Below, piece after piece: positions 32,661 to 45,267 of a DNA stretch of 64,000 nt. The first letter of the stretch is position 1. Each line of letters begins with the position of its first letter. Below the pieces are notes generated by a model. The model worked only from the letters and a program-made list of their open reading frames with translations. It made no database searches and was not told the DNA's origin. The translations under genes were made by a program, and so were the position numbers. Origin of the DNA: Limnomonas spitsbergensis (lineage: Eukaryota > Chlorophyta > Chlorophyceae > Chlamydomonadales); NCBI GenBank assembly GCA_037349105.1, contig JAYJMM010000099.1, forward strand, positions 1,674,001 to 1,738,000, given 5' to 3'.

Positions 32661-35600
32661 AGTTTTACTGTACTGGTTGAAAGCGCTGTGCGGACAGAAA
32701 TTAAATCATTGTAAGTGATGTGCGATGTTAAATTAAACCACCCACTGTGCGGCGTTAAATTAAATAAAATTTACCGGCATACCGCTGCGCAACCGTTTTT
32801 AACTGTTTTTTAGCTGCGCAACAAAAATCCAATAATTCCGGGGGGCCGCAGACCCTATGCCGATTTACGGTGCCTTGCATGATGATGAATCAGGAGAATA
32901 CTCCATCCCTGTTGATGAACCTGCTGTACATTATGTTGCGTGTTTAAGCTTGCTAGCACGAGGGGTCGACTTGTCTCTGTTTTGATCACCCTAGTTATGT
33001 TGTTAGATTGTGTATGGTTGTCCTGAATCTAACCACTGTCTGCTTCCCCTTGCTCCCTCACAAAGATGATGTCGGAGCTGAGGATTTTATTAGCAAACAA
33101 CAACCTGCAACCCCTCAGCAGACTACACCTGCCGGATGAGAACGCAAGCGGCCCATCAGGATCAAAGGTCAGACGGATTAGGGTACAAAAAGCCATGGTA
33201 GGAAGAGGAAAGTTGATGCATCAGTCATAAAACAATAGCTCTGAGAATTTTGAGTATGCATGCATCGCTTGATTGAACCCGGCTGGAAGGGCTGGGCATC
33301 TATCCCCTACGCCCTACCAGGCCATGGTAGGGATATCGAGTCATGAGGGTGTTATTCTCATTTGTATGGATCTTGCCCTGGTTGATCAAAGGAGCTTATA
33401 TGTGCATATCCTCTGCCCCTTCACATGAATCGTGTGGGCATCATTTATTAGCTTGATCCTGCTTAACATCGCACCTCCACAGCCTCATCATGAAACATGA
33501 ACCCTGCCATTTATGAACCAGGTAGTGATAAAGCTGCCCGCTGAAATCAATGCGATGGTGGCCAAGCTGTTCTCACCCAGGGTGTCAGAACACATGCAGG
33601 CAGCAGCCGCACTCATGGTCTTTGCTGCCGAGGCTGACAGCAGGGTCAAGATCGCCGCTGCCCCTGGTGCCTTAGCTCGGCTCGTTGTATTGCTGAGCTC
33701 AAGATCCTTGGAAGTGCAAGCAGCATCAGCAGGGGCCCTAGCCTCCCTTGCGGACGGTAATGTGGCGAACAAGGTCAAGATTGCTGCTGTCCCTTTGGCC
33801 ATCAGCCAGTTCGTCGTCTTGCTGAATTCAGGCTGTGTGGTGGTGCAGACGGCCGCAGCGTGGGCGTTATTCCACCTTGCCTTCGGTAATGCGGAGAACA
33901 GGGTCACGATTGCCGCTATTCCTCATGCCTTCAGCCAACTAGTCGCCTTGCTCAGTTCAAGCTCAGTGTCGGCGCAGGAGTTTGCGGCGGGGGCGCTCAG
34001 TTGCCTTGCCGATGATACAGATAACATTATCAAGATCGCTGATGTTCCTTGCGCTATCAGCCAACTGGTAGGCTTGCTTAGCTCAGGATCTAAAGGAGTA
34101 CAACAGCATGCAGTGGAGGCGCTACGGTGCCTTGCAGCCAAGACGGAGAATACGGTAAAGATTGCGGAAACGCATGGCGCCATAGCTCAGCTGGTAGCCT
34201 TGTTAAGCTCAAGATATGAGGCAGTGCAGGCGGCAGCAGCGGGGCTGATACTCTACCTTTCCGAAGATAACGAGGATAATGGGGCTAAAATCGCCGCAGT
34301 ACCTCCTGCCATCAGCCAGCTGGTTGTCTTGCTGAGTTCAAGCTCAATGCGAGTGCAGGAGTATGCAGCATGGGCGCTGACTGGCCTTGCAGTCAACTCG
34401 GAGAACAAGGTCAAGATCGCCGATCATCCCACTGCCATCAGTCAGTTGGTCGTCTTGCTCAGCTCAGGCTCAATGGCAGTGCAAGGGGCAGCAGCGAGGG
34501 CGCTGTGCTTCCTTGCAGATCGTAATTCGGAGAACAAGATCAAGATTGCCGCTACACATGATGCTATCAGCCATTTAGTCGTCTTGCTGAGCTCAAGCTC
34601 TATGGCTGTGCAGGAGCATGCAACGGGCGCGATATTCAATATTGCAGACAATATCGCCGAGAACCAGGTCAAGATTGCCAATGCCCCTGGTGCCATCAGC
34701 AAGCTGGTTGTGCTGCTGGGCTCAAGCTCTGCAGAAGTGCAACTACAAGCAGAACGGATATTATGGAGCCTTGCAGACATTATGGAGAATAAGGTCAAGA
34801 TTGTAACAACTCCTGGTGCCATCACGGAGCTGAAGACGCTGTCAAGGTCGAGTTTGCCTGACGTGAAAAATGTGGCGATAGTTGCCTTATTCCGGTTGAC
34901 ATGATCCATGTTTGGCGATTATCTCTCTGGTGATTAGTGCATTGCATGGGATTTCATGACTACCTGATGCTTGGCCATCATGGTCGCTGCCCTCATCAGT
35001 CTCAGGCCACAATTGCTTGCACCTCCATGCATCAGAACTTTAATGGTTGAGAGTGCTTCTGGTGATGAGATGTATTATCTCGTTTCATTGGTTGACGTGA
35101 TGGGTGTGTTTGTCCACATCCTTAAGGAGAAGGACAAGCTTGTCAGAATTGTTTATAAACTTGTTTGTTTTAGGGTATGATGTGTCTGGCTACATGCTGT
35201 GTTCTGTCGTGGTCCTTGATGATAGGATTGATACATCACTTTTGTGGGCACGGCAGGTGCCCCATGATGTGCAAACTGTAGACATTCTTTGCCTTCACAC
35301 CTTTTTAATGGCCCACGCGAATAGGAAACGGCTTATCAATAAATCATGCAAGGGTCGCGCAATTCTGGATTTCTTACTCGTGAGTACCTAAGCATTACCC
35401 CCAATTCTGCATATCAGTACCGGCAATGTTATCATCATGGCGTATGCGTTCCCACCAACTCCTGCTCTTGTTACACCTTATCTCCCTGGCGTAGGACCAA
35501 CTTCTAGGAGGGAGGCTTCACGGATTAATGGAAAATTATTGATGGCTCCTGCAGCTTAAACAGAAAATTACCATGCGGCTAATAATAAATTGCAATTTAA

Positions 35601-35889
35601 TGCCGCACGCAAATGCAAAATAAGTTGATGACGTTACACCTATGGGCCATGCAGAAATGAAGCTCGGCAAACGAAAAGTCAGCTAGGAAATTCAATGGAG
35701 AAGGCACAAGAGGAAAGAAAGGATAGCAAGTTCACCCACCAAACAACAAGAACACAGAAGGTGTGTGGTACAGGTGCTATCGTGACGTGGACATTGATTG
35801 TAGGGCGGCCAGGCAGGCAAGGAGGTGGAGGGCATGAATAGGATGCTTAAGGTAACCCAACAAGACTGTAGGATCACACATGAGATGCT

Positions 35890-36140
35890 TGCGATGGGTG
35901 AAGTGAAGTGAAGTTTTTACAGTCCAACGGGGCATCACATTTGATGCATGGGACTTGTGCCCGTAAACCGGGACAGGCAATAAATACGCTAGGACAGCGA
36001 GCGAAAACGAGTGACCCCCCTGGGCAAGCAACCAACACACAACCACTGAGCAGTAGCGTGGGAATGAACCCCATAGTGCAGAAGATTAGCCCCAGCCATA
36101 GAACATGACGTGGGTGCAAAAGAGTTCGGTTGGACGCCTC
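35890..36140 (-). repeat. Left arm of an inverted repeat flanking the copy C region
   Basis: Reverse complement closely matches 45268-45500 over about 235 bp, with shared strings such as GGCTGGGGCTAATCTTCTGC and TGTGATGC. The open frame in both arms (LIFCTMGFIPTLLL) is probably incidental. Confidence 0.75.
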
Positions 36141-36779
36141 CTAGGAAAAGTAAGAAGGAAAGGAGAAGATCTAAGTGAAATATAAGTCTGTGTAAAAACT
36201 GTGTGATGCGTGAGCGACACTTCAATGAGATTAAGTGTTTAAAAAAATGTGAAATGGGTGAGCACTATGTGTTGTGTAACTTAAGTAAGTGTGCATTAAG
36301 TGGACAGGTGAACCTTAATTCATATACCGGTACATAAACTAAGATTACGTGTAGAAAGGGCTCCATGGGATATGAGTTGCAGTTACAATTCATGTGGGCC
36401 AGGAAGCCACCTGGCTATATATGGGGGTCTATAGTACAGCCAAATACCCTGGCAGGGATCCAACGGTGGTCAGGCAGTACGGCCATCTAGGTACCCTCTA
36501 CTACAAGTGGGTAACCCAGCAGTGCTACTAGTACAGCAGTACACCCGGGAGTATATAAGCGCTGATTGTCGTGGGCGCCAGATAGACGACTTGGCGGGCT
36601 TATGGTCAGCCACTGCTAGGATGACGGGGGATGAAAGGCATACGGCCGGTTGCAAAAGCTACAGGATTTGTTGCACGAGGCCCCCACGGCCATAGGTTTT
36701 TAATTAATTCTGCACCCGAATCGTAGCTGACCCCATCAAACATAACCTGTGTGAGGTACGTTTAGCGCCCGCACCCCCT

Positions 36780-36910
36780 GGCTAGCTCACTGCACCCAGC
36801 AGTCTGTTGCAATGATCCAGATGTTGCAATGGCAGGCCTCGCTTGCCTGTGGGCATGCAAGCGAGGTCGTGATGTAGCTGAATTGCAGCTAAGACACCCC
36901 TGAAACAAAC
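36780..36910 (-). repeat. Common interspersed element, inverted intergenic copy
   Basis: Contains the family's end (GTGATGTAGCTGAATTGCAG) and a CTGCACCCAGCAG core. Confidence 0.6.
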
Positions 36911-37839
36911 TGTGTACTGCACCCCCCAGTACCCACCAGTCAGTCGCGATGAATGAGAGGTCACTCTGGCTGACCCTAGGTGGACATCCGAGCGAGGCAA
37001 GAAAGAAAGAAAACTACGCCCCCCTAGGGTCATGTGGGTAAATGGAACAACGCAGCCCGGGGCCGAAGCCACATCCGCACCGTTACCATGCGAGCGAGGC
37101 AGCCTCTGACAGGAGAGATTATCTGATTATCCATGGCCAGCATCTTAGCAATCTGCAGGTCAATGACGTTGCACCAAGGGTTGCACCTCTGGGCCCTACT
37201 AAAAACGGCTCGGCCGCGTGGCCCCTACCTCAATCTGCAGGTGGGCTCGAAATGCAAGCGAGGCCAATTTGGGGAGACAAGATTGTTCAAGGCCAGCATC
37301 TTAACCCGCAATCAAATTTAAATTGGCCGTGACGTTGCAAAATATCCATCATTGATAGACTGAAGAGGTGTACAATATGCGTGCCTTGTTCAGCGGTCAT
37401 GGACTCATGGTGTGCAGAGTTAGAAAGTGAAGGTTCTAGGCTTGACGAGCAGTGGTAGGCAAGGTTGTGCCTCAAACGGCTGTACGCTGAGATGAGGATT
37501 TTAGCAGTTAGTGGGATGCATCTCTTAGTTGGGGTTGAGTCCAGTAACAATCCTCGGCCATTGGCTGCCAGGCAGTGTCACAACCTGCAATATTGATGAC
37601 AGGCTTGAGCCGGAAACCCTTACATGGACCTGGCATTCAGGGTTCTTTTTCCGGCTATGAGGCCACCTTGAGCGGGCCGTCCCACCGCTGCCCAAAAACC
37701 TGATTGAGGCCAAACCTTGACCGGCTCACAAACATAGGTCCATGCAGCAGGGTCAGCTGCTGGGTATAGGGCCACAGGTTGGAGGCTAGGAAGTAGATAG
37801 CTCGAGTGTGGCCGAGCCAGGGAGAACAAATACGCTGGC

Positions 37840-37983
37840 ATCCGTGACCCCTTATGCTGACACGGCACCCCTGACCCCGTATGCTGACCTGGCATCTTTG
37901 CACACTGGACCCGAATGCTGACATGGCATCCCTGAACCCTTCTGCTGACATGGCAACCCTGAACCCTGAACCCGAATGCTGAC
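37840..37983 (-). repeat. Short donor-site minisatellite beside TBC fragment copy 2
   Basis: About four units of ATGCTGACCTGGCATCCCTG-like sequence, related to the array at 23780-24441 and in the same position relative to the TBC-like exon. Confidence 0.7.
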
Positions 37984-38130
37984 CTGGCGTTTCTATATCT
38001 TTCTGATATACCTCCCGGGGTACCGGGTATCTTCAACCATTGTGGACAGCAGCCACATGCACTCCTCGATGTCCTTTATTGCGGCCAGCAGCACGCCCAC
38101 AATCACATTCATGGCTCGGCAGTACCCAAC
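37984..38130 (-). pseudogene. TBC-domain exon fragment, copy 2
   Basis: 147 bp with AG/GT borders like copy 1. Reads VGYCRAMNVIVGVLLAAIKD, then EECMWLLSTMV, then a TAG at the same codon as copy 1. The WLL and YCRAM cores agree with TBC domains. Flanks also match those of copy 1, so the fragment was copied with its surroundings. Confidence 0.55.
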
Positions 38131-41080
38131 CTGCTGGGGCAGGCAGCAGTGCTAATTTAAGTGGTTTCCATGATGACTCTCGCAGTGCTAAATTAGCATG
38201 CTTATAATGATGTGCACTGTTTAATATAAACTGGCAGGCATAGTCTGAACATACAGGGCAATAAAGGGTGGAAGAGTCGAGGAAGCAGCTTGGAAAAGAG
38301 GGAGAAGTTGAACCGGAGAGGATCATACATGGTTTCAGATCCCACCCTTCACTGGTTGTTAAAGGATGCTTTAGCGGAAATTCAAGGACATTACTGCCCG
38401 GGGCCAAGCAGCCCGGTGGTGCAGCAATGCCTGTTGCTTAAGCCACTGGCCGCATGCTAGACAGGCTTTGGTCCCCATCAGCCCGCTGGTGCCACTGGCC
38501 CATGTATGTCTTCCCCTGCAGCCAAGTGGTAGATCTGATGCACACAAATAACGTACCAGATCCAACCCCAGCCGCATCGCTTGTGTCTGACCTGTCTCTG
38601 ACACCAGCAATAGCAATCCTGTTGGCCTGCGGGATACATGGTCCATGTTCATCAAGCCTGATGATGAGGTGCCGTTGTTGCTTCCTTGGTCGAAGAGTGG
38701 AGAATACCGAGCTAACCGAGCTGGTTGTGCGAAGCACTCTAGTTTGTGTCCCTGGACAAATGGAGGGGAATTGGATTGAGGATATACCCACATAGGGGAT
38801 ATAACAAGGAAAGGCGTCAATGGCAAGTGCGTGTGCCGCAACGCGGTCAGCAGGTCTTGCGCCATGGCTGCTTGTCAGCCAGGGTGTTGAGTCACAAGGT
38901 GGACACGCTGCTTGATAGCCACAACGGGACAGCTTCAACCGTTTCTAGGACTTGGCACTGTTTACTTCAACGCATTTTAGCCACAATTCAGGCGCTCTGT
39001 AACCTTCGACGACAGGGGCCTGGTGCATCAAGCCCTGTTGCTCAGGCCAGCAGCTGAAGGCCCATCAGCGTCGAGTACTTGAGTCCCAATGCGGCAACAG
39101 TGGTGTAACGTCATTGACTTGAGTCCCAATCGGCCCAATGAAGCTGTATTCTGCCTAATGGTGTTATGGCGCGCAGTATGGTATATAAGAAACGGCACTC
39201 GCCAGCATCTTGGCATGCCTGCTGGTAAGTAACCTAAAACGGCTAAATCAGTCTATCAGATGCCTCTCGTCGAAAGGAAGGGGGGCTGTAGATAGCAGAT
39301 CAGGCTCAGTTGAAACGGATGTATTCTAATGATTATATGTAGCTTCATCTGATGTAGTAGGTTTGGGTGGATGTGCATGCCACTATCATACGGCTATTGG
39401 TTGGGCTGCATGAGCATGGCAAGTGCAATGAGTCATGGCTTGATTTCATGCTGTTCAAGACCAGTAGATCACAGAGCGCATTCAGACAAGTAATCAGAGG
39501 TGTTGCTGCGCAGCACAAAAAACGGCAGAGCAGTCGGGTATGTGACTTTTCAGAGGGCAGGCGCAGCCAGGTGCGGACGAGGTCACCTGGACCCCATGCG
39601 AACCCCCTCGCCATGTTGCAGGATTTCAAAATATTTGTCACAATTATATCGTTGGCTAAGTAAGTGTTTCTAATGATGCGTATCGAATTGCGTATAGAGA
39701 AGCGAAGCCACAGCTGTCGGCCTGTCGCGTGACACCAGGGGACAGCGTGACGAGTCCACACCTTACATCATCCGCTGTGAGATCCAGCCTTGGTAGCTGA
39801 GTTTCTCATTTCTGCACCTCGGCCTTTGAGGTCTGGCAGGAACAACCTTAATAAATACCGCCGTTTGATTTGCGCTGTAGCGCATAAAGTTTCCGGGACG
39901 TTCCAGAAACATCGGGCTGACGGACGGACAGACAGACAGACTGACTGACGGATACGGGGTGACTCTGGGGGCTTCGCCCCTGCGACCATCGGCCGCCCGG
40001 GGGGGCTCTGCCAAAAATCAGCATTGGCAAACCAATCCTACCTCCCTCTGAGCGCGATCGTAAAGATTCCGCCTTTTACCACCCGGGTGGCCTTTAACCC
40101 TGACTCAACAGGGACCGTGCCAGGGCCGTACCGGGTCTTCACACTTACAATCTTCTGATCACAACCCACCCGATCACAACCCAACTTTCCGGCCAACTTT
40201 CAGCTTTCACTGAAATCAGTGAGTGACGTCATAGATCCCTTATTTTTGAAACTCGCCTATTACATTTCTGCTCCCCGTGCACGAGAACCCAATAAATTTG
40301 AGCGATCCAAGCCAGGACGCTTTTACTGTCACGGACATCGCTTGCATCTAACGAGGTCACGCGTAGCCGATATAAACTAATATTTCACGCCTGGTTTTAA
40401 TCGCTACTACCCAAGCTGAGTGAAAGAAGCGCTGGGCGGGCGCAACGGATGCCGGTGGAGGAATAAGCTAGCTTAAACACACGGTAAGAGTGCTCAAGGA
40501 ACGCCAGCGTTTCCCTTGCTGCAGCAATGTATCTGCTAGTGCAGGTATGTACCTGCAGAAGACATGAATAGAAATAAGCAGGAATGGGTCTAGGGCGCCA
40601 CTGTATGTCTCATGGCCCCCATCCCCATCTAGGATTACCTGGAACTGTCGTTTTTTAAAAGGACTGGTACGGCATGGCTCATCTGTATTCTTTGCATGGC
40701 AAACCTGCATGGTGACTCTTGTAGGTCAGTAGTGGCTCATGTAAACGTACTGCCCCTTTTCACCGTATTATATTTCTGCACCAGATTAATCTGGACCAGG
40801 GGGGGCCCTGATCTGGACTTAGCCATGTGACTTAATGTGAAACCTCTACCCCCTGCCCCTAGCCCCAGCCCCAGCCCCACGTATCCAACCACTACCTGCA
40901 TTCCTTTGATCTACCTCCTTGCATCGAAAATATATAATGCTTGAAAAGTATGCCTCTGGATTGTGGGCTGGTGGCACCTCAGTCCGCACGATCGATGCCA
41001 TGATTCATTTCCTCGGGTGTTACATGTGGGGGGAGACTCCTTGGTCTAAATATTTGCATGGAATTGTTTACTTCCTTCAG
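38131..41080. other. Repeat-rich DNA upstream of TIR-ARM copy C
   Basis: 38131-38330 and 39000-40850 match 24590-26250. 38395-38510 is an interspersed element copy. 38440-38950 has overlapping ORFs on both strands with no counterpart in the first unit and no recognised domain. No gene is supported. Confidence 0.5.
39230..40700 (+). repeat. Dispersed repeat family R2, copy 3 (upstream of TIR copy C)
   Basis: Collinear with 25180-26040, with insertions. Shared blocks include GGGCTGCATGAGCATGGCAA, GAGCGATCCAAGCC and the GATCTAACGAGGTCA-like tract. It belongs to the tandem segmental duplication. Confidence 0.55.
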
Positions 41081-44000
41081 GTGACAGAGTGAGCGTGTGA
41101 CATCAGCAGACATCTTGAAAGCATCCCACGCTTCATTCAGCAGGCGCCTCAGGATTACCATCCGTATCCGGAAAAAATATGCCAGAAATGTGGGTCACTC
41201 TGTCATTGCGGTATTTTACGGTCATTTTTCTTGTTTTGATCATCAATCTTTGCAAAACCTGAGTATTGGTGTTAAACTCGCAGGCGGCAATGGGAGATCA
41301 TGATATCGTTCTGCAGTGCTGACACGGGTCGCCATGGGGACGACCTTGCGAACAAGCTGTATGCTGCTTTGGTGGCGGATGGCTGGTCCGTGTTCTTGGA
41401 CGACGTAGTCCTGCCGGTGCGGTTCGTTGCGCACCATCGTTTTTAATTGAAGGTTTCAGTGCGCTTCCCTTGACCTTTTGGTATGATATCTTGATATGAG
41501 CGTAAACTGGTACTTAGTTGTGTTGGGGTCCTGAGCAGCATCTAATTGTTTTGTTCTTGTTTGCCCCTATCGCGCTACTTACTCTTGCGCTGCCCACCCC
41601 AACAATGCAGGGTTTGGTTGACTGGGTCCAAGTCTCACAAGACGCCCTCAAGCAGTGCACAATCTTCATCGCCGTCTGCTCGGACCGCTATGGTGCTTCA
41701 AAATACAAGCTGGCGGAGTTCTCCCTGGCGCACATGAGGGGCAAGGTCAGTACTGACGGCTGTGATATCTTTAGGAAGTCTCAGGTCTCTGAACAGTTCA
41801 CTTACCATATAAGATCATTATAAAAGTGACTGGCTACTGGGTGACTTCAGGTCGTAGGCCGGTAGCGAAATTACAATTAGCATTCTTAACCCGAGCAGAC
41901 TTATTTGAATTTGACAGCACCGCAGTATGAATCTTAGCACGCAGGTCATACAATAATGTATTCCTGATCCGCGAAGCCCTTCAAAATGCTGTTAACAACG
42001 CTAAAACAAGTTTGAGGTTAGATAGAATGGTGCTCTATCAGCTGCCATTATCTGATCCATGCATCAAGGTGCAAGACTCTTTGAATCAAAATCTGGATAC
42101 CAGTATTGGTCTGCTTTTTTTGAGGACCTAGAGTATGAACCTGCTGCCATACTAAAGCGCTTGCCGGCCAGCGGGTTCTGTATTCCCTCACCACCTCTTC
42201 TTGCGCTGCTTCAAGGTAAAGAATCATTTACATCCAGAGCAACTTCTTAAGCAAATGAGATTAACCGTGCCATCTCACACCCCTTGGACAATCTAATAAG
42301 TGGATCCTAGTTTGAATTGCCTCCCTGTCTCAGTGGATCAGAGTTTGAACCACCCTTGCAAACCTCATTGAATCACAGCTTGTGAGCACTCTTGAAGAAC
42401 TCAATGCATCCGAGCTTGTAAGCACCCTTGCAGATCTCAGTTTGCCCAATTGAAAACAAACCCTTGCATGCAGAGTGTGAAAGTGATATCGAATTCGATT
42501 GATCATACATTTATCGATGTTTCTCAGTCTATCAACTCTTTTACTTTGATTCCCCAGCCCTCAAAAATCTCAGTGTTTCCCAATTTTGCAAGCATTTCTT
42601 ATTTTGGTTCCTCTGCCCTTACTTGTTCATCACAGATCTTGATCCCAGTCCTCCACAGCGGCGTGTATCCTCCGCAGAGACTAGAGCCACTGATGTTACC
42701 CCTTCCGTACATCCCCAAGAGCGGGGCATGCCGGGGAAGGGACTCCTGGTTCAACGAGGTGAGACAGCCATTATGTAGATTGTGGCTAGTGTGCTGTGAT
42801 GAGTATGTAGGTGTAGTAATCATGCACGGCCAATTCTACATTTGTTGAAAGTGGCCACAGACTGTGTGAGCATGAGACTGCTGCATGAGGGTGCTTCCCT
42901 CCCTGATAATGACCATGATGTACGCAATATGTGTTAGTGTTTGAGCATGTTTAAGCTTGCTAGCCCCAGTCGGATGAGTTGCCTATTTTTTGTTGTCATA
43001 GCTGTCTCGTTAGGTTGTTGATTGTTGCCTCAACCCTCATTAATCCTTGCCCCCTTTCCCTTCGTTCCCTTCAAAGATGATATCGGAGCTGAGGACTTCG
43101 TTGACAAAGCGCAACCTGAAGCCCCTATGCAGACATAACCTGTTGGATGAGAATGCAAGGGACCCATCAGGATCAAAGGTCAGGCAAAGCAGGGTGCAGC
43201 AGATAGACAGTGGTGGTGGGACAACAAAGGTTGTTGCATACCGTATGTCCTAGCATAACAACATCAAGGGTTATAACAATACATCCGGCAGGAGGGGCTA
43301 AGCCTCTATCCCACTGCCTAAAAATAAGGGATAGGGATCAATTCCTACCCATGACCTTCTGGGTTTGCCATTCACTGGCAGAGATATTGCCCTTTTTGAT
43401 CAAGTTGGCATGTGCAACCTCTGCCCTTGCACGAGTGTCAGTTTGTGTATGATTGAGCTTGATACTACTTACCATTGTGCACCTTCACAACTATGTAATC
43501 AAGCATGAATCTGCCCATATGAACCAGGTTACAAGAAAATCGCCGTCAGAAATCAAAAGCATGGTGGCCAAGCTGTTCTCCCCACGTGAGTCCGAGCAAG
43601 CGCAAGCAGCGACAGCATTAATGGTCTGTGCAATCCATTCTGACAACCAGGTCGGTATTGCGGCTGCTCCTGGTGCCATAGCTCAGCTGGTTGTCTTGTT
43701 GAGATCAAGCGAGGCAGTGATTCTGGCAGCAGCGGGGGCTCTACTCTACCTTGCAACCAATAATGCGGAGATTAAGGGCATGATCGGCACTGTCCCGTTT
43801 GCCATCAGCCGTCTAGTTGCCTTGATGAGTTCAACGTCAGAGCGAGTGCAGCAGTGTGCTATAGGGGTGCTTCACAACCTTTCAGTCCACACAGAGAACA
43901 AGGCCAAGATCGCCGATGTTCCCAATGCCATCAGCCAGTTGGTCGTCTTGCTGAGCTCAGGCTTAGAGGGAGTGCAAACGGCAGCGGTGGGAGCGCTATT

Positions 44001-44775
44001 CAACCTTGCAAACAATATCGGGGAGAATAAAGTCAAGATCGCCAATGCTCCTTGTGCCATCAGCCAACTCGTCGTCGTGCTGAGTTCAAGGTCAGTGTTA
44101 GTGCAAGAGTATGCAGCAAGGGTGCTTATGAGCCTTGCAGCCAATGCGGAGATCAAGGTCAAGATTGGTGTTGCTCCTGATGCCATCAGCCAACTCGTCA
44201 TCTTGCTGAGCTCATGCTCAGTGGCAGTGCAGGCGGCAGCAACGGGGGCATTATTTGACCTTGCAACCGAAAATGCATATAATAGGGTTAAGATAGCCTC
44301 CATGCCGTTCGCCATCGACCAATTGGTTGTGTTGCTGAGTTCGAGCTCACGGAAAGTGACTGAGTATGCAGTGGGGACGCTACTGAACCTTGCAGCCGAA
44401 ACAGAGAACATGGTCAAGATTGCCGCTGCCCCCAATACCATCAGCCAGTTGGTCGTCCTGCTAGGTTCAAGCTCTGTAGAAGCGCAAGTGAATGCAGCGA
44501 GGACGCTTGGAAACCTCGCAGCCCATATTGAGAACCAGGTCAAGATCGCCGATGCTCCCGATGTTGTCAGCGGGCTGGTCGTGATGATGAGCTCAAGCAC
44601 AGTAAGATTTCAAGAGTGTGCAGCGGGGGTGCTATGGAGACTTGCAACTAATCCGGCGAATAAGGTCAAGATTGCGGCTGCTGATGGTGTTATCACTGGA
44701 CTGACAAAGCTGTCGAGGTCAAGTGTCTTCAAGGTGAAACAAGCGGCAATGCAGAGTTTAGGCTATTTGACGTAA
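41081..44775 (+). CDS. TIR-ARM protein, copy C (intact member)
   Basis: Leader 41081-41189; coding exons 41284-41416, 41611-41745, 42636-42758, 43077-43178, 43528-44775; phases agree, about 580 aa. The TIR domain (about residues 5-130) shows IMISFCSADTGRHGDDL, FLDDVVLP (BB loop), QCTIFIAVCSDRYGASKY with the following AEFSLAHM (Glu in the NADase-type position), and RDSWFNE (box-3-like FW). A 34-aa linker follows, then about ten ARM repeats of 41-42 aa (cores LVVLLSSGLEG, ENKVKIADVPNAISQ). TIR domains are known to act as NAD-cleaving or scaffold modules in innate immunity; in animal SARM1 the order is ARM-SAM-TIR, the reverse of this one. A sensor-effector role is inference. The start AUG may be formed by splicing (see findings). 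A second in-frame Met lies six codons on. In C an ATG three codons before the junction is also in frame. Confidence 0.8.
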
Positions 44776-45267
44776 TCCATGTTGCTTGGTCATCACGGTG
44801 CAATGCCTGGGATTTCATAACAAGTGCATGCTTGGCCACTCTTGCTAGCCACGTCTCGAGCGGTGTTTGTTGCGTGTCTGTTCATAAATCACAAAATTGT
44901 TTTTTCAATGAGCTACCATGGTGAAATTTTTCTCAATGCCATGTTCTTCGAGATCATTTTTTCTTATTTCTCGTTGGATTCATGTTATCAATTGCATGTC
45001 TGATGGATTTATGGGTATCTACCAGTAGTGTGTTATGTCACGATCTTGAATTATATGATTGATATATGACTTGCTGGCACCCTACTGTGCCGGTGCAGTA
45101 CTTTGTCGGTGCCCGGCCACATGGGAGCCCGACTGTCTGGTCATGAGGAAAATAAACTTTAGGGGAGTAGGAAAGGAACAGACGCATCACACAGTTTATA
45201 AGTCACCCAGACTTATAAACTTTCACTTTGTTTATATGAAAGTCTTGTTTCCTTCTCAATTTTCCTA

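Larger units (their letters stand above)
27418..34904 (+). pseudogene. TIR-ARM gene copy B: complete exon set but in-frame stop in TIR exon 3
   Basis: Leader 27418-27525; TIR exons 27639-27771, 28714-28848 and 31949-32071; linker exon 33066-33167; ARM exon 33522-34904. Phases agree throughout. Exon 1: IMISYRTADSGRYGDGLA and FLDEEVLP. Exon 2: VSQDALKHCTIFIAVCSDRY and KQAEFSLAHM, where the Glu sits at the position of the TIR NADase catalytic Glu. Exon 3 has CTG-TAA (TAA at 31997-31999) where C has CTA-GAG, so translation would stop before the end of the TIR domain. The ARM exon is open for 460 codons with about 11 repeats of 41-42 aa (cores like AISQLVVLLSSSS, ENKVKIA). Its intact reading suggests the stop is recent, or that the ARM part is used separately. 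Introns 2 and 3 carry large insertions. Confidence 0.75.
34905..37839. other. Intergenic DNA between TIR-ARM copy B and the second duplication unit
   Basis: No supported exon. Contains an arm (35890-36140) of an inverted repeat whose partner is 45268-45500, an inverted interspersed element at 36780-36910, and AATGACGTT-type repeat ends near 35628 and 37163. A TATATAA-like string near 36551 has no gene after it. Confidence 0.5.

Noticed and set aside
36545..36560. TATATAA-like promoter
   Set aside because: No coding exon follows within 1 kb on that strand.
38371..38938. Two overlapping ORFs of about 165 codons on the minus strand
   Set aside because: No domain recognised, no exon borders in phase with the adjacent TBC fragment, and they overlap an interspersed element; kept only as an unexplained stretch.
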